Shown piece after piece: positions 23,395-34,538 of a stretch of DNA of 64,000 nucleotides; position 1 is the first letter of the stretch, and the number at the start of each line of letters is the position of its first letter. The stretch spans positions 4,134,001-4,198,000 of the forward strand of contig JAVTVX010000035.1 of the NCBI GenBank assembly GCA_033439265.1, written 5' to 3'. The DNA comes from Dillenia suffruticosa (lineage: Eukaryota > Streptophyta > Magnoliopsida > Dilleniales > Dilleniaceae). The translations under genes were made by a program, and so were the position numbers. The notes below the pieces were generated by a model. The model saw nothing but the letters and a program-made list of their open reading frames with translations. It made no database searches and was not told the origin of the DNA.

Positions 23395-25635
23395 ATAATA
23401 GCTCAGAACAACTATTCCAACAAGCAATCACAACAAAATCCTAAACCTCGTCTGAAGCTGACTGCACCAATTCTGCTAAAGATGGCTCGGCTCCACTGGG
23501 GGATGGGAAACTATGGATATTCTTTATGGTTAAACTAACTCTCGGTCAATTAGTAAAAATAGCGACTACTGAGCAAGAAGCTATTAAAAATTCCACCCAA
23601 ATTAAACACCACTCTAATGGATATTCCAAAGCGATTTCAGTGTATTCTGTTCACTACAACCGGGCAATAATATACTAAAATCCCACAAAATTAAACAACG
23701 CAATATTAGTATCATAACTGCAAAATTTGATCAATAATGGGCTATTAAAAAAAATTATTTCTTTTGATGAAAATTATGAAATCCATAAGCCAAGAAAATC
23801 TGAAAAGCCCCCAAGATCTTCTTGATATCATTCCTAGTAAGACCAACTCAGTGAATGCCGAAATCAAGAGAAACCCATTCGCCATTTCAACAACCTCGGT
23901 TCTCCACAAGAATCCAACTTCAAAATTTTTAAGGTTTACATCATAGTAACAAAAAGGCGGACAAAAATTTACAAAGAAAGAACAAGTGGAAAAATCTGCA
24001 TTCATAAAAAGATAAACAATTAGAATTAACACTCCTAAATGCGGGAAAAGAAAAGGACAGGGACACCCTATTGACATCACAAGTTTACAACATAGGCAAC
24101 ACAATTCAGAATCATAAACTCAAAATTTCCTGAAGAGAAAAGAAAATCCAGATGAAAATCCTCAAGACTCAAAGGAACAGTACAAAATAAGAAGAAAAAT
24201 CAGCATTCATTGAAATAAACAAATCACAGTTGCAAACAGAAAATCCCAAAAACCCAATTAACGATACGAGATACACAGCACCAGGATCAGAAACTCAATA
24301 TTAAACATGAAAACAGAAAACCCAGATGAGAAAAGTCCAAGAGCAACGAGAAAACCTGACAAAAAGAAGCAAGAAGCTATATTGGGGTTGACGCCGGGTT
24401 CTCAAAACAGTGTGTTTTAGAATGTTTCTGAGGAAGCATTTGGGGGCGGGCGCTTTGGAGTTTGCCAAGTTGGCCTTGTTCGAAAATTCCAGATTGTTTT
24501 TGCCTTTTTGATGAAAACTGAGTCGATGTTAACAAGGTCTTAAAACATGGTAAAGTCGTTGATATTTGTAGAATGAACGGTCAGAGCATCGAGTGATTTT
24601 GCAAGAATTGGTGTGATTTTGAGTAAAAGATGTAAGGGTAAGAGATTTCAATTCACCTCTCCATTGGGACAAAAGTGTCTTTTTATTATTTCTTTGTTTG
24701 GAATCTGTCCGGATTAGCTCCACACGCGTTCATTCGGCGTGGTCTATACGCTATCTTCCACCAACTTCCACCTCGCTTCTATAGAGATGCAGAGCTCAGC
24801 ATTTAACGGATCCGATAATTTTTCCTATTTAGAAAAAAAAATAACTTTTAATTTTAATAATAATTTAATTTATTAAGTATTTATTTTAAAAATTACTTCA
24901 TACCACATAATTCTAAATTCATAAATCCCTTATTAAATAAAAAATACCTTATATGAGATTACATGACAATTTAAATAGTTCTCTTTGATCTATTAAAAAT
25001 CTCGATAAAATTACCAAATAAAAAACAGTAGAAAAATAAAAATATACTGAGGCTTTAAATAATAAATTATGAGTTAGATTAAAATTATTAAGTAACCAAA
25101 TTATTTATAATGACACTCACGAGATGCAATATTATTGCTCTTTTTTTATTTTTCTCATTTTCATTTGTCTTAAATAAAATGTATATTTTAAAATTTTTAA
25201 TAAAGATGTATATTCTAAATTTGTAGTGCATAAAAACAAATTTAAAATATTTTAATCCCACAATTTATCTTACCAAAATGAAAATTTCAATTATTTTATG
25301 TCTCGATTGTTTTGAAATTAGGGAAACGGAATGAAAAGGAAATGAAGAAAATGGTTTAAATCTTTTTATTTTGGTAAAATTATTAAAATACCTTCCATGC
25401 TCAAAATTAAATCTTCTTTCTTAGTAACGTTATCTATCCTTATTTTTTTTATATTATATCGATTATTTCGATTAATCCGATTCGACACTTGTAATGACAT
25501 ATTTAAGTGGATTATTCTCCCAACGTAATTTTTTTATATCCAAATTATAAATTAAACTCGAAAACTTAATTAAAAAATCTAATATCATATTTTATTAAAT
25601 CAAATGTTATCTACCTATATTAACATACAAACCAA
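23395..25635. other. 5' flank of Gag1-clamp gene and AT-rich intergenic DNA
   Basis: 23395-24420 is probably a 5' intron and leader of the Gag1-clamp gene: it has no stable coding frame, and the transition to a more even composition at 24380-24480 looks like a transcription start region. From 24780 to 25635 the DNA is very AT-rich. A degraded SINE-like core (TTCGATTAATCCGATTCGA, minus orientation) lies near 25467-25485. Confidence 0.4.
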
Positions 25636-25641
25636 GGAGAG

Positions 25642-27020
25642 GCGTCCTTTGGGAGTCATGTTTCAAAATATACCGTAAAAAAAAATTAAAAACCCTAACA
25701 ACAAAAAAATTCCATATCTATACCATATTTATCACGGGTTGGACTCGCGACAGGTTATGTCGTGTCGGCGGCAGTGGGGGAGGGAGGGAAAGGGAGGCTC
25801 CCGTGGTGGTGGGGAAGGGAGGGAGAAGAAGGAGTGCCACTGGGGGGGGAGGGGGAGAGAGAGAGAAAGGCCGGGGTGGGGGAGAGAAAGAGAGAGAGTC
25901 ACGGGGGGAGGGAGGGAGAGAGAGAGCCGCGGGTGGCGGGGGCAGAGAGACAGTCGCGGGGGGAGAGAGAGAGCCACGGGGGAGGGAGAGAGAGAGCCAC
26001 GGGGGAGGGAGAGAGAGAGAACCGTGGGGCTCCACCACCCGTGGCGCTGCGCCCTCCCTCCCCCCGGCAGCTCTGTCTCTCTCCCTCCGCCGCCCGCTGC
26101 TTTCTCTCTCCCTCTCTCCCCCGCCGCGGCCCTCCTTTCTCTCTCCCCCACCCCCGGTGGCACTCCTCCCTCTCCCTCCCTCCCCTACCACCGCGGAAGC
26201 CCTCCCCCTCCCTCCCCCACAACCGCGGGAGCCTCCCTTTCCCTCCCTCCCTCCCTCCCTCCCTCCCTCATAGCCGCCCATTGCCGCGGGAGGCTATGTC
26301 ACGTCTTCAAAACACCGCGTCTTGACGCGACATAGCCTCTTGCGGCAGTGAGCGGTAGTGGGGGAGGGAGGGAAAGGGAGGCTCCCGTGGCGGTGGGGGA
26401 GGGAGAAGGAGGAGTGCCGCCGGGGGGAGAGAAAGAGAGAGAGCCGTAGGGGGAGGGAAGGAGAGAGAGAGCCGCGGGTGGCGGGGCAGAGAGAGAGACA
26501 GTCGCCGACAGGGGAGGGAGGGAGGGAGGGAGAGAGAGACAGTTGCGAGAGGAGAGAGAGAGCCGCGGGAGAGGGAGAGAGAGAGAGAGCCGCGGGGCTC
26601 CACCACCCGTGGCGCTATGCTCTCCCTCCCCCTGGCAGCTCAGTCTCTCTCCCTCCGCCTCCCGCGACTCTCTCTCTCCCTCTCTCATCCGCCGCGGCCC
26701 TCCTCTGTCTTTCCCCTTCCCCCCGGCGGCACTCCTCCCTCTCCCTCCCTCCCCCACTGTCGCGGAAGCCCTCCCCCACAACCGCGCGAGCCTCCCTTTC
26801 CCTCCCTCCCTCCCTCCGTCATAGCCGCCCACTGCTGTAGGAGGCTATGTCACTTTTTCAAGACACGACATAATTTGTTGCAGGCTCAACTTGTGACATA
26901 GTCTGTCACGAGCCCAACTCGCGATAAATATGATATACATGCGAAATTTTTTTATTATTAGGGTTTTTAAAATTTTTTTTTTAAGATATATTTTGGAATA
27001 TGATTCGGGTCTTTGGACCG
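25642..27020. mobile_element. GC-rich fold-back element with long terminal inverted repeats
   Basis: The left end (25642-25760) and right end (26899-27020) are imperfect inverted repeats of each other. Aligned blocks, left against reverse complement of right, are TTTCAAAATATACCGTAAAA / TTCCAAAATATATCTTAAAA, AAAAACCCTAACAACAAAAA / AAAAACCCTAATAATAAAAA, ATATTTATCACGGGTTGGAC / ATATTTATCGCGAGTTGGGC, and CTCGCGACAGGTTATGTC / CTCGTGACAGACTATGTC. The interior is about 70% GC in an AT-rich genome and consists of two copies of a roughly 570-584 bp unit (about 25755-26300 and 26330-26865). Each unit is a purine-rich half (GGGAGAGAG repeats) followed by its pyrimidine-rich complement, so each can fold into a hairpin. 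A further inverted pair, GAGGCTATGTCACGTC against GACGCGACATAGCCTC, forms the centre near 26291-26337. No transposase is present, so it would be non-autonomous. Superfamily and target-site duplication were not determined. Confidence 0.75.
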
Positions 27021-27830
27021 CGTTAGTTGTATTAATTAAAGTTAAGTTGCTAATATGTAGGCGAGAGGTTACACGCTCATTACAGCGCGTATGAATACGT
27101 GGCATTCCTTTTTGGCATTGGAATTTAGGATGATTCACAGTAGGAGGTTCAACTCATCGACCGAAAGCGAATATATACAAACCGACTTAAATACGCATTG
27201 TGATTAGTCGTTTCTAGAGCAAATGACGAGTCATTTTCTGTCACTGTATTGTAAGAATATTTAAGTGATAAAAAATTTTTATTTTTTTTCGTGTTTGACC
27301 TTTAGTATATATTTTTGTGATTTCTGTGTTAAAAAAAAAAAGAAAAGAAAAATTATATTCTGAACTTCAATGTGGGGAAGTGATTAAGGAAAGGAGCTTG
27401 ACACTTAAATAAGAATTGCCTATTAAATGATTATACAAAATTTTGAAGTACAAAAATCGAGCTAATTTTTTTTAAACACTGTGTACTAATTGAAATTAAA
27501 AGACAAATTCGGAGAAGGACAAAAGAAAAAGAGCAAGCACGTGAAGCATGGCCAAATATCTGCAGTCCAAAAGAGATTCTCGGTGGGACAACGTGGGGGA
27601 GCAATTTTGTTTCATCTATCGTAGGATTCAGCGGTCTGCTCACTACGATTTTTCATAATCAAAAAGGCTTGGGAACAGACAGCCTGCTTAATTATAGATC
27701 AAAAACCCTTTTGATGGCTCCGAACTAAATTTTGTTCACGACCAATTGGAACTCTGTTATCTTTCTTTTTTTAATTCATGATGCGATTGCTTGCCATCAA
27801 TTGCGGAGAAAATCTTTGTTTTGATGAATT
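27021..27830. other. Intergenic region right of the fold-back element
   Basis: Mixed-composition DNA without recognisable exons. The first 45 bp contain CTAATATGTAGGCG, a possible continuation of the right inverted repeat (compare CTACCTATATTA at 25612-25623). Confidence 0.35.
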
Positions 27831-27974
27831 ATGGTGCAGTATGAATGTATTCCCATAGAAACTGGTGAGCCTGTTCTTCCAAGGCCAATAAAGGAGTTAA
27901 AAGCGAGGCTCAAGGCAATATTTGATGTGATTGGAGAAGAAATGCATGTTACCGGAGATTTTGCTTACAAATAG
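27831..27974 (+). pseudogene. Short unrecognised open frame, possible gene fragment
   Basis: A 47-codon frame beginning MVQYECIPIETGEPVLP and ending GDFAYK then TAG. Amino-acid composition looks protein-like (KELKARLKAIFDVIGEE is amphipathic) and codon use is less AT-biased than the flanks. I do not recognise the family; it may be a captured exon or retro-copy remnant. Confidence 0.3.
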
Positions 27975-28320
27975 GAGCAGGGGTTTGGCTTGTCATCCTC
28001 ACATCATGATCCTAATTTGGGTCAAGCATCGACCCATTCACGCAGAGCAGGCCTAACCTTATTATGGGCTCCCATTCCACTAAAATGGGGCCTGTTGGGT
28101 CTGAAGGACATTTGAGACTGCCCAACTTGATTTCCAACCCAAAATCTGTCACCCTCTCTCTCTATTTTTTTTTGGTACATACCCTCTCTCTCTATAAACA
28201 ACTGTTCAAGCCCATGGATTTGAAAGCTTCAATTCAGGTGCGAATTCCCGTCCAGCGTGCTCTACAATGTCCACTCTCATCGATAAATTTTCATGGGGAA
28301 TGGTTATAAAGATTTCCAAA

Positions 28321-28500
28321 ATCCAACGCTTGTTGGTATAAGTGAAATGTATGCATTCATTTTTTAATCAGATTGAGAATTCGACTTTCTCTAAATATTA
28401 AAAAATTAATATTAGGAGATCCGCTCCCACAAAATGAGCATTGCAATGATCGATTTAAATTAATCAGAACGAAACTATGAATATTGAACGACGACCAAGA
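28321..28500 (+). mobile_element. Degenerate Au-like SINE
   Basis: The stretch has a poor A-box-like TTGGTATAAGTG, a B-box-like GAGAATTCGACTTTC, then AGATCCGCTCCCACAAAATG and GATTTAAATTAATCAGAACG, in the same order as the better copies at 39151 and 61560. Flanks AAGATTTCCAAAAT (left) and AAGATTTAAAAAAT (right) may be a decayed target-site duplication. Age and low identity keep confidence moderate. Confidence 0.4.
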
Positions 28501-28949
28501 TTTAAAAAATGTAATTACAACTCCGTATTTATATCTGATTTTAATCTACAAGAGTATAAGTGTGAACAGGCTGCAAACATTTTTATTTTATGATTATATA
28601 TATTTTATATAAATATATATACACATTTTATATATATATATATATTTCTCAACTTGACTTATTGTCCTTGACCAAGCCATTTAAAGCAATCGCACAAACT
28701 TATTGTACTAACAATAGTTTTTTGGTTGGTTCATTGAATTGTTTCATTCTTTGTTACTGTGGTATTCTATAATTCGACAAAAATTGGCACCGCCTTTGAA
28801 AGATGACCCTTCTGGGGCCGGGGGGGGGGGTTGTGCAGCTTTGTACCATGGTGGGTTGTGCTCCTTCCATTTATTGCTGTAATTTTCTTTTCTTTTTTTT
28901 TTAAATAAAAACTTAGAAACCCATTAAATAACAAACATAAAAATTTGAG

Positions 28950-29048
28950 TTTTTTTTTTTTTTTTTTTTTTTTTTTAGATATTGAGACTCAGATTCATAC
29001 CTATTACATAGAGAGAGTGAAATGTACCACTTGAGCCAAAATTAATCG
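28950..29048 (-). mobile_element. Short tRNA-derived SINE with target-site duplication
   Basis: On the minus strand there is an A box TGGCTCAAGTGG (29038-29027), a B-box-like GGTATGAATCTGAGTC (29001-28986), then a poly(A) tail (the 27-T run at 28950-28976). It is flanked by ACATAAAAATTTGAG (28935-28949) and ACATAAAAAATTTGAG (29049-29064), a target-site duplication differing by one A. Confidence 0.8.
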
Positions 29049-29514
29049 ACATAAAAAATTTGAGTTGATTCTACCATTTTACCTATAAACCCGGTTGGAT
29101 AATCCAAAAATATAGAGTATTAAAATTTTTTGATATGAACTTTAATTATATTACTTGGTATTTTGAAATTGTTCTTTGAATTTATAGATGCCTTGGTGCA
29201 TTGTTTTACCTTTTGTCGGACTTTCCTTCTAAAGCTGTCATCCATTATATGTGGCGGTTGGAAAAATAGATGTCCCTTTTGGAGCAAAATAAAAGCCATG
29301 AAAGAAAGCACAAAAATGCAAAATCCATGATAAGATTTTCCCTTCATATTCACTCGTCATATATGGGGTTATCACTAATAGTACCATAGCTACAAGCAAG
29401 CAAATAATAAAAGCAAAATCATAGCATTAATTGGTGACATCTTCAAATAAGTTTTTCATTTATATATATATATATATTGCAAATATCATAAACGCTTGCT
29501 AGGCTTGCAGCATT

Positions 29515-29710
29515 TTTTTTTTTTGTACCATAACTAAACCACCAACCCAATATTTAGACTTTCGTCCCGTGGGTCGATCGTTTGTAGGGTCCAATTGAGG
29601 GGGCATGTCTCCCAACGTTGATTTTTCTATTCCTATAAGAGATTGAATTTCTGATTATGGTTAAGGGGCGTCAGTTCCTGAATCAATTGAACCATAAAAC
29701 GTTGGTCTAA
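29515..29710 (-). mobile_element. SINE-like retroelement with 12-bp target-site duplication
   Basis: The element lies between two exact copies of GCTTGCAGCATT (29503-29514 and 29711-29722). A T run at its left edge is the poly(A) tail of a minus-strand insertion. Its 5' part has A-box-like TGGTTCAATTGATTC and B-box-like AATTCAATCTC; the body includes CATGCCCCCTCAATTGGACC. The length of about 195 bp fits plant SINEs. The pol III boxes are degenerate, so family assignment is open. Confidence 0.7.
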
Positions 29711-32198
29711 GCTTGCAGCATTGCCTAAATGATACTTACATCTAGGTCGGTCTGGCACATGCCAAGATTGAGATCATCAGGGATGGTTTATTAATTAGTT
29801 GATCAACGATGATCAACACAATAATAGATAAATATGTCAATTTAAATATTAAGTTTAAAATTTAAAAATAGAAAAAATTGTGTTAGGAGAGTTCAAGCTA
29901 AATTGGTTTCAACAATATTCGAATCGGATTAATTAGAATATAATTCTTAATATCGATCGATTATAAAAAAATACTCATTGCTCATGATAAAACAAGAAAA
30001 TATTAATACTTTCATTAAAATAACATCATATCATGTGTATTTAAAACCAACATTTAATTTGGTACGTGAACTGACTTAAAAATATTGTTCCATTTTTGGC
30101 TCGCTTGCATATCTTATCCATGCTTACCAAACATTTTATTGGTCCTATTTGGTGGTTCTCAGTTTGCTTTTATTTAATTTGTTTTTATTTTATTTTATTT
30201 TATTTTTACTGTTAATACTTTTGTACAGAAATAAAATTTTAGCATTATTCATCTTTTATCTTATTTAATATTTTTTTACTGTTAATAATACTTTTATTAG
30301 AAATAAGATTTTTAATATTTTTCAAAATTACAACTTTGCTTCAAATAAATGAAGGTTGGTGTAAGTGAGTTTTGGGATTTTGGTGGGCAAGTTTCTTCAT
30401 CCTTTAGATTTACTTGTCGGAAAATTATAGAGTTTGACAAATTGAAGGCACCCAAAATATTACTTAATTCCATAGATCTCTTAGGAATTGTTACCACATT
30501 AGAGAGGGGCCACCGACTTCATCGGCAATGCGATCTGGTACGCTGACCCATCCAAGGGACCCTTTGATCTGTCGGCCAATTGGGCCCCTGTCCACCTCTC
30601 TTTCTCTCTCTTTTCCTTTCTCTCACTTTGGCCGACACAACAGTACAAATACCCTTTTGTCCATATAATTTCGAGTTAGCAAAAATTTTGCTCTTTCGCA
30701 ATCAACTTATATTTATATTATAGAAAACGTGACCATAATTTCTCGGAAAGAGGTGTGATGGACCACCAGAATCAATCATTCACAACATAACTAAACTAAT
30801 TCACAACTATGAACTAGCCGTTGCTTTGAATTTTTATGCTGATATAAATGTTTCGAGGGGTATCAAAATGTTTATTGATGTAACATTTTGGGATATTTCC
30901 CCTTTTGTCAATTCGCAAAGAGATAATTTAGTTATCGCGTCCCCTCCTTAATCTTATAATTTGCAATTCAAACATTGTTATAATAAAAAAAATAATTCAT
31001 TGATATTTCTCAATATAATACTTAACCAATTACAACCCTTGATGTGTTACATATCATTTATTGCATGTAAAATAATAATAATAATAATAAATAGGACAAT
31101 TAAAATGAGACACGGGAAGTATATATTTATTAGAAAAATCATTTTTTTTTTTTCTTAAACCGATATTGCGCAACTAAAAGGATTTGAGTGATGGGGCAAG
31201 GCGAAGCCAAGCCAAGCCAATCCCAAACATGGCGATTGATTGGTTGTAATCAGAAGCATGCCAAAAAGGACTAAAATTAATGGCCTTCAAATTCAAAGAC
31301 ATTAATCTAAATCTGTCCATGTCCTAGTCGTAGCTTACATAGTTTTCTTTCTGCTCCTTTATGACTTGCAGGATCAACATTTTTTACTCTAAAAAGAAGA
31401 AGCATCACAATTTTCATGAGCTGTTTGTGGTCCTCGATTCACCATTTTTGTGTCTTGCGTAGGCGTATGGTCAAGACAGATACAAATTCTCAATTTGAAT
31501 TGGTACAAAATTGGAACCCAATGGACCACCAATCCAAGGCCATTAAGAAATGGCATCCCGATCTTCGACATAAACCAGGTGGGGACAGTACCACATTTAA
31601 CTATTTTCCCAAGACCATGGGTGGTCCTAGAAAGATATTCTCCGCGTAAATCGAATAAAGCTACGGGAATGAAATTACCCACATATTAGAACATTAGAAG
31701 CAGCAGAACACAGTGAAGATGCAAATTTGGGCAGAGCTCTCTGCTGTGGTGAGTGCTGTATGTGCATCACAACATGTTTTGCCTTTATCCATTGTGGTCA
31801 CAAATTCGAGGAAATAATTATTTTTTCATATGATTGTCGTAATACCGCAAATGATAAATGATCCGTTTTTAAACTCCTTGGTACCTGTCGGTAGATAATT
31901 TAAAACCACCAAAGAAAGAGTAGACAACCTCCATTGATGAGTAGTGCCTTTACGTGTAGCACTCAGTATATCATAAATGAGATATATATATAAATTATGA
32001 AAGACCCTTTTTTTTATAATATGTCCCATAATAAGTACATGCAAGCATCACTTATATAAAAATATTTACAACAATTTAAATAAAAAAATGAATAACATAA
32101 ATAAAAGCTTTGGAGCACTTTCTTTGAATTATAATACATGTACTCAAAATATAAAATGTCAAATATAATAATTGGAATGACATAATTCCATTATGGTA

Positions 32199-32226
32199 AT
32201 ATATATATATATATATATATATATAA
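32199..32226. repeat. (TA)n microsatellite
   Basis: Uninterrupted dinucleotide run followed after a short spacer by a shorter TGTGTATATATATAC tract. Confidence 0.9.
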
Positions 32227-34395
32227 TGATTATGTGTGTATATATATACATAATTCTTAAACCAACGAAATCACCATTGCATTAACATTAATATTATTTT
32301 TAACTTATACATATAAAATTGTTCCTTTTATGTAAAAGGTAAAAGTTTGAATTTTCTACCAAGAAAATTGCGGAATGATGTGCGAAAAAATTTAATACGT
32401 TGAACCGTTTCAAAAAAAAATATTAATGTTAAAAAATTTACGTGTATAAAAGTAGTGAATTATTAGATTTTTTCTCTTTTGTAGCTTTTATCAATTTAAA
32501 GACGTGTGGAGACTCGAGAATGTCAGAGTAAGAAAAAATAATTTAAAAATTTTCTTTATTAAATGAATAAAAATTTATATTATAGTCTATCTTATTGTAT
32601 TTTTATTTTTTATTTAAATTAAAAAAATTTTTAATTAATTTAAAAGTTACTTAATTTTTTATTTTTTATTAATATAAATTCTCATGGCGGATGTAATATT
32701 ACTTTTTTACGCTGAAATACTAATAATGAGACCCCTTCCCCAATTCAGTGGGGTGGTTGTCTGGCGTAGGGTACTAATTAATTAGGATGATCAATCACCC
32801 TGTCTTTGGAAGGAGAAAGGAAAAATAAAAAGGTGAGTCGTACAGAAAAGGCCCATTCCCATGGGGCAGTAAAACCAGAACCAAAAGCACAGGTGGAAAA
32901 TAATTAAATCAAAAGTAGAGCCCACAATGGGAAGCAATGCACCCGTGACCCACCAAAATAAATTAAGCTCACAGGTTCAAATAAACATAATTGCTCAAAA
33001 TTCTGATAGCCGATAGAGAGACAACCCATCTTGTTTTGATAAATTGAGATATTAAATTTTTTAATCAATTTTTAAATTTAAAATTTAAAAATAAAAAGAT
33101 TGAGAGGGATATTCTTAAATATGATTTCATAAATATTTAAATCCAATTAATAAAAATATGATTTTAAATATCGATCACAATAAAAATCGAGAGAGTATTG
33201 GTCCACCACTGGCCGGAAATTCTGACGCACATACACACCAAAACCGATAGAGAGGAATGTAAAACGGTAGAAACGCACTCAATGTGGGGAGGTTAATCCA
33301 CCGATTTTGGCTTCGAAGGCAACGCCTGACACTCGAGAGACTGCGAAGCATGTGTTGCTTTCATTGACGATAGATTGCCTTCGGGATTCTGAATTCAGCC
33401 CTTGGCTGAAAGCTCTTCTGAACTCTCAAACAATACGTACACACACTTATACAACTCATAAGTAATATCTTTATTTTCTTTTTCTATTTTTTCATCACCA
33501 CTATTTATTTTTATAATAGCTATTTAGGTCCTTGGTTGCTCTGTGACTAAAATTACAAAAAAAAAATTATATTAAGAAACAAAATATAATATATTTTTTA
33601 AATTATAACTTTGAAGGGAAGGAGTTAACTTTAGGAGGATAAATAATATTTATGATTTTTTAAAATTGTATAAATTACATTTAAGAAAAAACATTAAAGA
33701 GCAAGTACCCCCAACCCACCCCCTCCCTTGGACCTCAATAAATACTCATTGCGCGTTACAAGGTCGAACAATGCAGTACGACCATAACGAATGGCTTTTC
33801 CTTTGTTTAAATGAGTAAAAGAATTTACAAATATTATTTTTTACGAATGCCCTTTATCAACCTAGTTAGACATTGTAGTAACCATATAAAAATCTATATG
33901 CGAGATTATAATAATAAATTTCGATTTATAAAAACTTCAAAAAACCGGTATAATCTTTCGTATGGCTCATATTATCCTACTTAACCATAATCAATAACCA
34001 TCCATCCAAATTTTGTATGTCTTTTTTTATTATTCTTTATTAATCAATTCAATATCTAATTATCTATTTAATCTGATTTGAATACTGTAAGATTTAATTT
34101 AAAAGTTTATTTTTTTAATATCGATTTTTTATTTTCAATTTGGGGCCTAGATTTTGTATGTCTTAGTCATAAAGGGAAAGACAAAGGTCGTTGGGATTAA
34201 ATTGCAAAACAATTAGTAGTAGCACTTTCTCCTTCTCCTTTTACCATTTTCCATTAATTTTGTTCATCGAGGTCTAGATCCCTTTTTTCTCTGCCATAAA
34301 ATTTTAAGTCATTTATTATGTTTCCTTCCTATCTAAATATGTAGCTCTAGGTATACGATATCACCTCTCGATTCTTGTGGGTTCCACTGAATTGC

Positions 34396-34538
34396 CTTTA
34401 TTTATATCAGACTGCACTGCCATACTTTTTCTCCCACACACACACAGCCTTCCTCACTCTGTCCTTTCTCTCTTGTCACGCACAACGTTTCACAATTGTA
34501 CAAACTCTCTCTCGCTCTCTCTCAGAGGCCTCAAATTC
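34396..34538 (+). promoter_or_regulatory. Core promoter and leader of XTH gene
   Basis: A TATA-like TTTATTTATATCAG at about 34398-34410 lies some 130 bp before the ATG, followed by a CA-rich (34435-34446) and CT-rich (34504-34522) leader as is common in plant 5' untranslated regions. The assignment rests on position and sequence only. Confidence 0.45.

Larger units (their letters stand above)
27975..34538. other. AT-rich intergenic DNA rich in SINE remnants
   Basis: About 6.5 kb without a supported gene. It holds the SINE insertions listed separately, further degenerate cores of the same type (near 29930 on plus; near 34060 on minus), (TA)n runs at about 28616-28645, 29461-29477 and 32199-32226, and an unassigned stretch at 31389-31689 that is open on both strands. 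The right end is the XTH promoter. Confidence 0.5.

Noticed and set aside
23745..24104. 119-codon minus-strand frame upstream of the Gag1-clamp gene
   Set aside because: Hydrophobic AT-driven translation with no family match and no splice connection in the right phase.
25718..26840. Overlapping long open frames (up to 198 codons) on both strands in the GC-rich element
   Set aside because: They are low-complexity Arg/Glu/Gly or Ser/Pro/Leu repeats produced by stop-free GGGAGA/CTCTCC tracts, and they overlap in most frames at once.
34377..34538. Upstream in-frame start for the XTH
   Set aside because: It would bury the signal peptide and spans a TATA-like, CA-rich and CT-rich promoter/leader.
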